Part shown: positions 1 to 5,813 of the stretch, piece by piece | How the letters are laid out: each line of letters opens with the position of its first letter | How positions within the stretch are numbered: the stretch's first letter is position 1 | Origin: Clostridia bacterium | GTDB taxonomy: Bacteria > Bacillota_A > Clostridia > Oscillospirales > CAG-272 | NCBI GenBank assembly: GCA_017500625.1 | Contig: JAFVYX010000162.1 | Location: forward strand, 1-7,569 | Direction: 5' to 3' | DNA: 7,569 bases | Notes under the pieces: generated by a model | Databases searched by the model: none | What the model was told of the DNA's origin: nothing | The model's input: the letters and a program-made list of their open reading frames with translations, nothing else | Made by a program: the position numbers and the translations under genes

Positions 1-1140
1 GTTCTCACCGAGAACCTTGGCTATTACCTTAACCTTTACAACACCTGGTCGAGCTATCAGCCCGAGGAGGACGGCATCATGATCGCCTACACCTCGGTGT
101 ACGGCAACACGAAAAAGGCGGTGCTTCAGCTGGCCGAAGCGCTCCGCGCCAACGGCTGCCCCAAGGTGGTGGTCAACGACCTGGCGCGCTGCGACATGGC
201 CGAGGCCGTGGAGGACGCCTTCCGCTATTCGAAGCTGGTGCTGGCCACCACGACCTACAACGCGGGGATCTTCCCCTTTATGCGCACCTTTATCCACCAC
301 CACACCGAGCGCAACTATTCGAACCGCACGGTGGCCCTCATCGAGAACGGCAGCTGGGCGCCCCTGGCCGCTAAGGTGATGCGCGCAGAGCTGGAGGGCT
401 GCAAGAACCTCACCTTTGCCGACACGACGGTGCGAATTGCCTCCGCTCTGAACGAGGAGAGCAAGACCGCCCTCAAGACGCTGGCCGACGAGCTTTGCAA
501 GGAGTACCTGGCGCTTTCCGACGATGCCCCCGTGAAGAACGATCCGTCCGCCCTCTTTAACATCGGCTACGGCCTTTACGTTGTCACCTCGAACGACGGT
601 AAGAAGGACAACGGCCTGATCGTCAACACCGTAACGCAGCTGACAAGCACCCCGAACCGCGTGGCGGTGACCATCAACAAGCAGAACTACTCGCACCACG
701 TGATCAAGGGCTCGGGTAAGATGAACGTCAACTGCCTGACGGTGGACGCTCCCTTCTCGGTCTTTGAGGCGTTTGGCTTTGTCAGCGGACGCAACGTGGA
801 CAAGTTTGCCGATTGCGAGCCCCTGCGCTCCGAGAACGGGCTTGTCGTCCTGCCCCGCTACATCAATGCCTTCCTCTCGCTGAAGGTGGTGCAGTACCTC
901 GATCTTGATACCCACGGCATGTTCATCTGCGAGGTGACCGAGGCGCGCGTCCTTTCCGACCGCGAGGCGATGACCTACGCCTATTACCACGCCAACGTCA
1001 AGCCGAAGCCCGCCACCGAGGGCAAGCGTGGCTACATTTGCAAGATCTGCGGCTACGTGTACGAGGGAGAGAATTTGCCCGAGGACTTTGAGTGCCCGCT
1101 GTGCAAGCACGGCGCGCAGGATTTTGAAGAAATCAAATAA
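1..1140 (+). CDS. Flavodiiron protein (A-type flavoprotein) fused to flavin reductase and rubredoxin domains, 3' part
   Basis: This is the C-terminal 379 residues of a multidomain flavodiiron protein that reduces O2 (or NO) to protect anaerobes. The reading frame is open from base 1, and the first 26 residues ([20 protein letters not shown] and onward) match the helix linking the beta-lactamase-like diiron domain to flavodoxin, so the ATG at 79 is internal and the diiron domain lies upstream. Visible domains: flavodoxin at about residues 27-165, with FMN phosphate loop SVYGNT (32-37) and the family-typical [11 protein letters not shown] and ENGSWAP; a flavin reductase-like split barrel at about 180-325; and a C-terminal rubredoxin knuckle with cysteines 347, 350, 365 and 368. 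The cysteine pairs are only 14 residues apart, like rubrerythrin tails rather than free rubredoxin. Inferred electron path: NAD(P)H, flavin reductase, rubredoxin/FMN, diiron site. A rubredoxin gene follows after 17 bp. The assignment is firm; the preferred substrate cannot be told from this part. Confidence 0.93.
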   Translation, partial: VLTENLGYYLNLYNTWSSYQPEEDGIMIAYTSVYGNTKKAVLQLAEALRANGCPKVVVNDLARCDMAEAVEDAFRYSKLVLATTTYNAGIFPFMRTFIHHHTERNYSNRTVALIENGSWAPLAAKVMRAELEGCKNLTFADTTVRIASALNEESKTALKTLADELCKEYLALSDDAPVKNDPSALFNIGYGLYVVTSNDGKKDNGLIVNTVTQLTSTPNRVAVTINKQNYSHHVIKGSGKMNVNCLTVDAPFSVFEAFGFVSGRNVDKFADCEPLRSENGLVVLPRYINAFLSLKVVQYLDLDTHGMFICEVTEARVLSDREAMTYAYYHANVKPKPATEGKRGYICKICGYVYEGENLPEDFECPLCKHGAQDFEEIK

Positions 1141-1157
1141 TAAAAGGAGATAGTACC

Positions 1158-1316
1158 ATGAAGTACGTTTGCGATCTTTGCGGCTGGGAGTACGACGAGG
1201 CCCTCGGTGACGAGGAGAACGGCATTGCCCCCGGCACGAAATTCGAGGATCTGCCCGAGGATTTCGAGTGCCCTCTGTGCGGCGCGTCGAAGGATCAGTT
1301 CTCCGAGGCGGAGTAA
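1158..1316 (+). CDS. Rubredoxin
   Basis: A 52-residue classical rubredoxin, a small cytoplasmic one-electron carrier with a single Fe(Cys)4 centre. It begins [13 protein letters not shown] and has cysteines at 5, 8, 38 and 41, giving the canonical C-x2-C, 29-residue gap, C-x2-C. It also carries the conserved [22 protein letters not shown] stretch in near-consensus form. Length is that of the family. The start is fixed by AAAAGGAGAT at 1142-1151, 7 nt before the ATG. It lies 17 bp after the flavodiiron fusion gene and before a strong terminator, so the two are very probably co-transcribed. The likely role is to feed electrons to the flavodiiron protein or to rubrerythrin-type peroxidases (inference). 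One aromatic position, F36 in DFECP, is commonly Trp or Tyr in relatives; this is a mild variation. Confidence 0.96.
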   Translation: MKYVCDLCGWEYDEALGDEENGIAPGTKFEDLPEDFECPLCGASKDQFSEAE

Positions 1317-1320
1317 CAAG

Positions 1321-1350
1321 AAAACGGCTCCCACGGGAGCCGTTTTCTGT
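1321..1350 (+). terminator. Intrinsic terminator after the rubredoxin gene
   Basis: Inverted repeat AAAACGGCTCCC (1321-1332) and GGGAGCCGTTTT (1335-1346). The arms are exact reverse complements around a very short centre, so the real loop is probably CACG. A short T run (TTTTCTGT) follows. It starts 4 bp after the rubredoxin stop codon. The A run on the left arm could let it work in reverse too. Confidence 0.9.
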
Positions 1351-1378
1351 ATAATGGGGGGAAAAGAGGGGCATACTC
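1349..1378 (+). promoter_or_regulatory. Candidate promoter for the ferritin-like/CotF gene (possible sporulation sigma G type)
   Basis: GTATA (1349-1353) and CATACTC (1372-1378) are separated by exactly 18 bp. This resembles the sigma G consensus as I recall it (GHATR, 18 bp, CATHHTA) at 11 of 12 positions. It would start transcription about 25 nt before the ATG at 1409, upstream of the ribosome binding site. A rival reading is a vegetative -10 TATAAT at 1350-1355, but no -35 box is visible at the right distance and that position falls inside the terminator stem. Both readings are weak. Confidence 0.3.
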
Positions 1379-1408
1379 CAAGTAAATCCATTCAAAGGAG
1401 AGTATGAA

Positions 1409-1861
1409 ATGACCCCTAACCAGAAAGAAACCTCGCTTCTTAAGGATCTCAAGGATCAAGAGACGCTGTGCATCGGCAAGTACGGGCGCTACGCCGCCGA
1501 GGCCAAGTCCGAGGAGTTGCGCTGCCTTTTCAATGAACTGAAGGCCAACGAGGAGGCGCACCTTAACACCATTACCACCATGATGGACGGCACGGTGCCC
1601 GCGGCGGGCGGTACCCTGAAGGCCAACAACGACTGCTGCTGTGCCGCCCCCTATAAGAACGAGGACGACAAGAAGAGCGATGCCTTCCTTTGCCAAGACA
1701 TGTTGGCCTCCGAGAAGCACGTGTCCACGACCTACAACACCTCGGTGTTTGAGTTCCGCGATCCCGCGGCGCGCAAGATGCTCTCCCACATTCAGGCCGA
1801 GGAGCAGCAGCACGGCGAGAAGATCTACGCGTATATGGCCGCCAACGGCATGTATTCGTAA
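1409..1861 (+). CDS. Ferritin-like four-helix protein, CotF spore-coat family
   Basis: A 150-residue soluble protein made of two similar helix pairs (about residues 6-60 and 88-146), resembling Coat F domain proteins of Firmicutes. The sequence shows a full diiron-type pattern: E18, E48-x2-H51, E102 and E132-x2-H135. The first Glu and the ExxH are exactly 30 residues apart in both halves, as in rubrerythrin-like proteins. The linker (about 61-90) is charged and holds a triple cysteine (76-78); other cysteines are C21, C39 and C95. The start is supported by AAAGGAG at 1394-1400, 8 nt before the ATG. It has no signal peptide or membrane segment. A terminator lies on each side, so it is its own transcription unit next to the flavodiiron/rubredoxin genes. 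Candidate roles are a spore coat component (by family) or a redox or peroxide-handling diiron protein (inference from ligands and neighbours). Fold is confident, function is not. Confidence 0.82.
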   Translation: MTPNQKETSLLKDLKDQETLCIGKYGRYAAEAKSEELRCLFNELKANEEAHLNTITTMMDGTVPAAGGTLKANNDCCCAAPYKNEDDKKSDAFLCQDMLASEKHVSTTYNTSVFEFRDPAARKMLSHIQAEEQQHGEKIYAYMAANGMYS

Positions 1862-1897
1862 GGGCTTCGGGCTTCGGATTTCGGCATAAGCGCAAAC

Positions 1898-1938
1898 AAA
1901 AAGGGGTTATATGGCTTTGGCCGTCTGGCCCCTTTTTT
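1898..1938 (+). terminator. Intrinsic terminator after the ferritin-like/CotF gene
   Basis: AAAAAGGGG (1898-1906) pairs with CCCCTTTTT (1929-1937). The 22-nt loop has only weak internal pairing, and a six-T run ends the element. It lies 37 bp after the stop codon at 1859-1861. The spacer between them carries three short related heptamers (GGGCTTC, GGGCTTC, GGATTTC at 1862-1882). Confidence 0.8.
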
Positions 1939-2106
1939 GCATCTTCGCAATTCGTTTTTTATTTCAGGGTTGAAAAACTGCGTTTTTCTTCCACCCGATT
2001 ATATTTTGTTTGCTATTTTCGCTCTCGCCCTCTCGACGTACCCTTGTACGCCTTCGGGGCGAGATCAAAAATTTCTGCACGGAATCCGTGCGCCCTCGAC
2101 ATAAGC
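1939..2106. repeat. Non-coding convergent intergenic region with three hairpins; possible dispersed palindromic element
   Basis: No credible gene lies here. Three inverted repeats follow one another. First, GAAAAAC/GTTTTTC (1972-1978, 1982-1988) with loop TGC. Second, a long imperfect hairpin over 2015-2072: outer ATTTT/AAAAT, then CTCGCCCT/GGGGCGAG (2024-2031, 2056-2063), an internal loop, and CGTAC/GTACG closing a short loop (2037-2041, 2046-2050). Third, GCACGG/CCGTGC (2077-2082, 2086-2091) with loop AAT. CGCCCTCTCGACGTA (2026-2040) recurs loosely as CGCCCTCGACATA (2091-2103). The segment lies outside the terminators of both flanking transcripts, so it may act as DNA rather than as an untranslated region. 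That it is repeated elsewhere in the genome is a guess. Confidence 0.5.
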
Positions 2107-2135
2107 AAAAAAAGCACCCATTGGGTGCTTTTTTG
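2107..2135. terminator. Terminator of the mutL-tgt-GH2-yitT unit, symmetrical enough to work both ways
   Basis: AAAAAAGCACCC (2108-2119) and GGGTGCTTTTTT (2123-2134) are perfect reverse complements around loop ATT. On the - strand the hairpin is followed by a run of seven T and lies immediately after the YitT stop codon (2136-2138). On the + strand it ends in six T, so it would also stop readthrough from the left. Confidence 0.92.
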
Positions 2136-3017
2136 TTATACGGCGCGGAAGCCCTTGCCGATGATCTCCGAGGTGTCGGAGACGATGATGAAGGAGTGGG
2201 GATCGACCTCCTTGCAGAACTTGCGGAGGCGGGCGCCCTCAATGCGCTTGCAGACGGTGAGGAGCACCGCCTTGTCCTCGCCCGTGAAGCCACCCGTGCC
2301 CGCAAGCTCGGTATAGCCGTGGTGGATCGTGCGGACGATGTAGGCGCCAATCTCTTCCTTGTTTGTGGTGATGATCGTGAAGTATTTGCAGGTGCCGATG
2401 CTCTCGATGACGCCATCGACAAGGAATGCCTTGGCAAAAAGGCCGAGAAGCGAGAAGATGCCCGTTTGCGTATCAAACACCAGAAAAGCCGAGGCGGCGA
2501 TGAGAAAGTCCGTGGCGAGGAGGGCTTTCCCGATGTCGAGAGAGGTATACTTCTTGAGGATCATGGCCACGATGTCGGTGCCACCGCTGGAGGCGCCTGC
2601 GCGGAACATCAGCGCCGAGCCGATCGCCGTTAAGAGGATCGCGCAGATGAGGTCAAGCACGGGCTCCTCGGTGACAGGAGAGGAAAGGGGCATCAGCCAC
2701 TCAAAAAGCATCGTGCCCCCCGAAAAGAGGAGACTGCAATAGACTGTCTTGATGCCGAAATCCTTGCCGACGAAGATGAGGCCCACGAGAAGGAGCAGGA
2801 CGTTGATGGCGAGAATGAGGGTGGCGGGGGTGACGATCGGGCTTTCGATCGCGGCGCCGAGGACGGTACTGATACCGCTGACGCCGCCCGTGGAAAAGCC
2901 GTTCGGGATCTTGAAAACGTAAACTCCGACGGTAAGAAGCAGAACACCGAGGTTCATCAGGAGAAAATCGGAAAGATTTTTCCTGGAGAAGATAGAAGTG
3001 AGTCGAGCGCTCTTCAT
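2136..3017 (-). CDS. YitT family membrane protein (DUF161/DUF2179)
   Basis: A 293-residue integral membrane protein of the YitT family, common in Firmicutes; its transport or signalling role is not established. About five or six hydrophobic segments fall in residues 18-205. The two related Gly-rich stretches STGGVSGIS (42-50) and SSGGTDIVA (143-151) show the internal duplication typical of the family. A soluble C-terminal DUF2179 domain (about 210-290) is marked by GGFTGEDKAVL, a VDPHSFIIV strand and a final IIGKGF. I chose the ATG at 3015-3017 because TAAAGGAG (3031-3024) sits just upstream; a GTG 66 bp earlier would overlap the preceding gene and has no such support. That ribosome binding site overlaps the stop codon of the GH2 gene, implying translational coupling. 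It is the last gene of the unit, followed at once by a terminator. Its link to the hydrolase, for example in sugar or ion handling, is unproven. Confidence 0.93.
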   Translation of the reverse strand: MKSARLTSIFSRKNLSDFLLMNLGVLLLTVGVYVFKIPNGFSTGGVSGISTVLGAAIESPIVTPATLILAINVLLLLVGLIFVGKDFGIKTVYCSLLFSGGTMLFEWLMPLSSPVTEEPVLDLICAILLTAIGSALMFRAGASSGGTDIVAMILKKYTSLDIGKALLATDFLIAASAFLVFDTQTGIFSLLGLFAKAFLVDGVIESIGTCKYFTIITTNKEEIGAYIVRTIHHGYTELAGTGGFTGEDKAVLLTVCKRIEGARLRKFCKEVDPHSFIIVSDTSEIIGKGFRAV

Positions 3018-3023
3018 ATTGCG

Positions 3024-3031
3024 CTCCTTTA
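3024..3031 (-). promoter_or_regulatory. Ribosome binding site of yitT merged with the GH2 stop codon
   Basis: Read on the - strand, TAAAGGAG combines the TAA stop of the GH2 gene with an AAGGAG Shine-Dalgarno, 6 nt (CGCAAT) before the YitT ATG. It decides the YitT start and suggests that ribosomes ending on the hydrolase can reinitiate on YitT. Confidence 0.85.
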
Positions 3032-5800
3032 CGAGAGGATCAGGCGGGGCTGAGTACCGAGGCCCGAGGGCTTGCCGCCCCACGCCTTGACGAGGAAGCG
3101 GATATCCAGCTCCTCCCCTGCCTTGGCGGTAAAGAGCACGCGCTTCTTCTGGTAGACCTTCTCGTCGGTGTAGATCTCGTGGCCGTTGATGCTGACGGCG
3201 AAGATCTCGGCAAAGGGCTTGACCTCAAGGGCGCCGTTGAGCGTCTCGCCCTTATTTTTCGGCATCGTGACGCGGGCGCGGTAGAAGCGCCAGCCACGGC
3301 AGAAGGCAAACTCGGGCGTGCCGAGCGTGATCGGCGAGAGAGTGTTCATATCGTTGTCCGCGATCGGACGGGCGTAATCGGGGCGCTCCTCAGAAATATC
3401 CGAGGCGGTGATGCCCACAAGGAAGCGCGAATCGCAGGTGGCGACGCGCGGAGCCGCCGCGCTCCCCTTGACGTCCAGAGTAACGGTGGTGTCGGCAAGG
3501 CCGTCCACCGAGGCGGTGAGACGGAGCACGGCATCCTCACGGGTGTCGGGCGCCGACACGATGACGGCGGCAAGGCCGGCAAAGAGGTCGCGCTCGGGGA
3601 GAGTATCGTTCTCGTGAGAGTTCGGGTTGCCGTTGCCCGTGCCGAGGATCCTTCCGCCCTCCACCGAGAAGCGGACGTGATCGGTGGCGGTGGGCAGAAG
3701 AACCCCATCACCATCGACAAGGTAAACGCTCACCGAGGTGGCGTCGGCACCGTTGCCGAGAAGGGTGGTCTTATAGGGCACAAGGCGGATCGCCTTGGCC
3801 TTCCCTGCCGTTTTGCGCTCGGCGGTGGCGACGGGCTTGCCGTCACGGTAGCCGATCGCCGAGAGCGTGCCCGCCGTAAAGGGCACCTGCCACTCGTTCT
3901 GCTCGGTGACCTTGTTTTCGCGGCGGCCGAGGGAGGTGCCGTTCAGGAAGAGCTCGACCTCGTCACAGTTCGAGATCGTCATGACACGGACGGTCGTGCC
4001 CTCCTCAAAATTCCAGTGGGGGGTGATGTGGATCATCGGAGCGTCGGTATAGCAGGCCTTGGTGAAGTAGTAGGCCGCCTTGGGGTGGCCGCAGGTGTCC
4101 ATAAGACCAAACTGCGAGGAGACCGAGGGCCAGGCAAAGGGCGTGGGCTCACCGCGGTAGTCGAAGCCCGTCCAGATGAAGATCCCGGAATACCACGGGC
4201 GCGTCAGCACCTTTTCCCAGGCAGTACGGATCGTCGAGCCCCACGAGGGAAACTCCTCATCGTAGTCCGACATCACCTGCGGATCGTTCGGGAAGCTTTC
4301 GGCTCCCGAATCCTTGATCTTGCCGCGGGGCGAGGTCTCAACGCAGCCGCGCGTGGCCAGCGTTGAGCAGTTCTCCGAGCCGACGATCGGGAGGTTGGGG
4401 TACTTCTCGTGCTCGCCGTCAAGGATACGGTAGCCGTAGTTGATGCCGGCGGCGTCCATATACTGTCCGGCCCCCGAGGCGTTGCCGTTCATAGCGCCGA
4501 GAATGAGGCGCGTATTGTCAAGCTGCTCGACCGTGGCGCGCTGACGACGGAAGATCGCGGCGCCCTCTGCCGTGTTCTGCAGGGGCTCCTCGTTGAAGAG
4601 CGACCAGAACACCACAGACGGGTGGTTGCGGTCGCGGCGGACAAGCGCGCGCAAATATTCCAGCTCCTCCTTCGAGCATTCAAAGCGGCGATGCTCGTCC
4701 ATAGCGATGAGGCCGTAACGGTCGCAGGCCGTGAGGATCTCGGGAGCGGGGGGATTGTGTGCCGAGCGGTAAGCGTTGGCGCCCATTTCCTTGAGGAGTG
4801 CCACGCGCATCGTTTGAATGGCATCGGGGACCGCCACGCCGACGCCCGCGTGGTCCTGGTGATTGCAGACGCCACGGAGATAGAGCTGACGACCGTTCAG
4901 GAAAAAGCCGTTCACGGGATCGACCGAATAGGTGCGGTAGCCATAGGTCTCGGTGACGGCATCGAGGACGTTGCCCTCGGCATCAAGAAGCGTGATCTCG
5001 GCCTCGTAAAGATTCGGGGCATCGACGTCCCAGCGGTGAACGCCGAGTGTGGGGATCGTGACCGTGGCATCGCCCGTGGCCGAGGCGGGCACCGAAACGG
5101 GAGCCGAGGCCTCACCGACAAGCGCGCCGCCAAAGACGAGACGCACCGAGAGCGTGCCCTCGAGGGACTTATCGTACTCGCTGTTCTCCACCGTGACGGT
5201 GACAGGGGTATCAAAGTCATCGTCTCTCACGTGACGGGGCAAAATCGAGACACCGTCATGCGCGATGTGCAAAGATTCCTTTACATAAAGGTTGACGTGG
5301 CGGTAGATGCCCGCGCCCTCGTACCACCAGCCGTTGGCGGTCTTACCGTCAACGAAGACGGCGAGGGTATTGGGCATATCGCCAAAATAGGCGCGGTCGG
5401 TGACGTCGATCTCGGTACCGATATAGCCGTTCTGATGACGGCAAAGGAGCGAGCCGTTGAAGTAGATGCGTGAGAAGACCGAGATGCCCTCAAAGGAGAT
5501 GAGGATATGCTTCCCCTCCCATTCCTTGGGAAGCACGAACACCTTGCGGTACCACGCGTCCTCCTTGCGGAGATAGGAATGGGAGATATCGCCGTCCTTA
5601 TCGCGCGGCATACCGACGATGTAATCGTGCGGAAGATCGACCGTCGGCCAGTCGCTGTCGTCCCACTCGAGCGAGGCGGGGTTGTACTGCCGCCCGGCCT
5701 TGGTGGAATAGTAGGCATCGGTGTGAGAATTCTTTTTGGTGCTTTCTTCGTTACCGAGGTGGAATTTCCACTCGGTGTCCAGCGAGATCTTTTGACGCAT
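3029..5800 (-). CDS. Glycoside hydrolase family 2, beta-galactosidase-like
   Basis: A 923-residue GH2 retaining glycosidase, probably a beta-galactosidase, which splits terminal beta-linked sugars. Domains in order: sugar-binding jelly roll (about 1-175), Ig-like sandwich (178-290), TIM barrel (296-585), DUF4982-type domain (588-665; VELFLNGTSLGR), a further Ig-like domain (668-780), and a C-terminal beta-rich module (788-923). Catalytic residues visible: acid/base E404 in WSLFNEEP, after the RRDRNHPS signature, and nucleophile E476 in IVGSENCSTLATRG. SAHNPP (346-351) and IWTGFDYRGEP (542-552) line the active site in relatives. There is no signal peptide, so it should be cytoplasmic and act on imported oligosaccharides; no transporter is in the window. 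The start has AAGGAGA just upstream, overlapping the tgt stop. Exact specificity (galactoside, glucuronide or other) cannot be fixed by reading; the DUF4982 architecture favours beta-galactosidase. Confidence 0.93.
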   Translation of the reverse strand: MRQKISLDTEWKFHLGNEESTKKNSHTDAYYSTKAGRQYNPASLEWDDSDWPTVDLPHDYIVGMPRDKDGDISHSYLRKEDAWYRKVFVLPKEWEGKHILISFEGISVFSRIYFNGSLLCRHQNGYIGTEIDVTDRAYFGDMPNTLAVFVDGKTANGWWYEGAGIYRHVNLYVKESLHIAHDGVSILPRHVRDDDFDTPVTVTVENSEYDKSLEGTLSVRLVFGGALVGEASAPVSVPASATGDATVTIPTLGVHRWDVDAPNLYEAEITLLDAEGNVLDAVTETYGYRTYSVDPVNGFFLNGRQLYLRGVCNHQDHAGVGVAVPDAIQTMRVALLKEMGANAYRSAHNPPAPEILTACDRYGLIAMDEHRRFECSKEELEYLRALVRRDRNHPSVVFWSLFNEEPLQNTAEGAAIFRRQRATVEQLDNTRLILGAMNGNASGAGQYMDAAGINYGYRILDGEHEKYPNLPIVGSENCSTLATRGCVETSPRGKIKDSGAESFPNDPQVMSDYDEEFPSWGSTIRTAWEKVLTRPWYSGIFIWTGFDYRGEPTPFAWPSVSSQFGLMDTCGHPKAAYYFTKACYTDAPMIHITPHWNFEEGTTVRVMTISNCDEVELFLNGTSLGRRENKVTEQNEWQVPFTAGTLSAIGYRDGKPVATAERKTAGKAKAIRLVPYKTTLLGNGADATSVSVYLVDGDGVLLPTATDHVRFSVEGGRILGTGNGNPNSHENDTLPERDLFAGLAAVIVSAPDTREDAVLRLTASVDGLADTTVTLDVKGSAAAPRVATCDSRFLVGITASDISEERPDYARPIADNDMNTLSPITLGTPEFAFCRGWRFYRARVTMPKNKGETLNGALEVKPFAEIFAVSINGHEIYTDEKVYQKKRVLFTAKAGEELDIRFLVKAWGGKPSGLGTQPRLILS

Positions 5801-5806
5801 AGCGTT

Positions 5807-5813
5807 CTCCTTA
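5807..5813 (-). promoter_or_regulatory. Ribosome binding site of the GH2 gene overlapping the tgt stop codon
   Basis: On the - strand, TAAGGAG holds the tgt TAA stop within the Shine-Dalgarno of the hydrolase, 6 nt (AACGCT) before its ATG at 5800. This fixes the GH2 start and indicates that the gene is read from the same message as tgt. Confidence 0.85.

Noticed and set aside
79..1140. ATG at 79 as the start of a stand-alone flavodoxin-reductase protein
   Set aside because: The same frame is open to base 1 and encodes the linker normally preceding flavodoxin in flavodiiron proteins, and no ribosome binding site is seen at a proper distance.
1862..1882. Tandem heptamers GGGCTTC, GGGCTTC, GGATTTC after the CotF-type gene
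   Set aside because: Only two exact copies, short, directly after a stop codon; more likely slippage than a functional array.
2010..2633. + strand open frame starting in the hairpin region
   Set aside because: It runs through the terminator and then antisense to yitT in register; there is no family resemblance.
3015..3083. GTG at 3081-3083 as the YitT start
   Set aside because: It would overlap the end of the GH2 gene by over 50 bp and add a non-family-like Pro/Arg-rich leader. The ATG at 3015-3017 has a strong ribosome binding site.
3179..5473. Long + strand open frames (3179-4366 and 4409-5473) opposite the GH2 gene
   Set aside because: They use exactly the same codon triplets as the GH2 gene read in reverse. 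Such frames stay open when the sense gene avoids TTA, CTA and TCA codons, and the translations show no recognisable domain.
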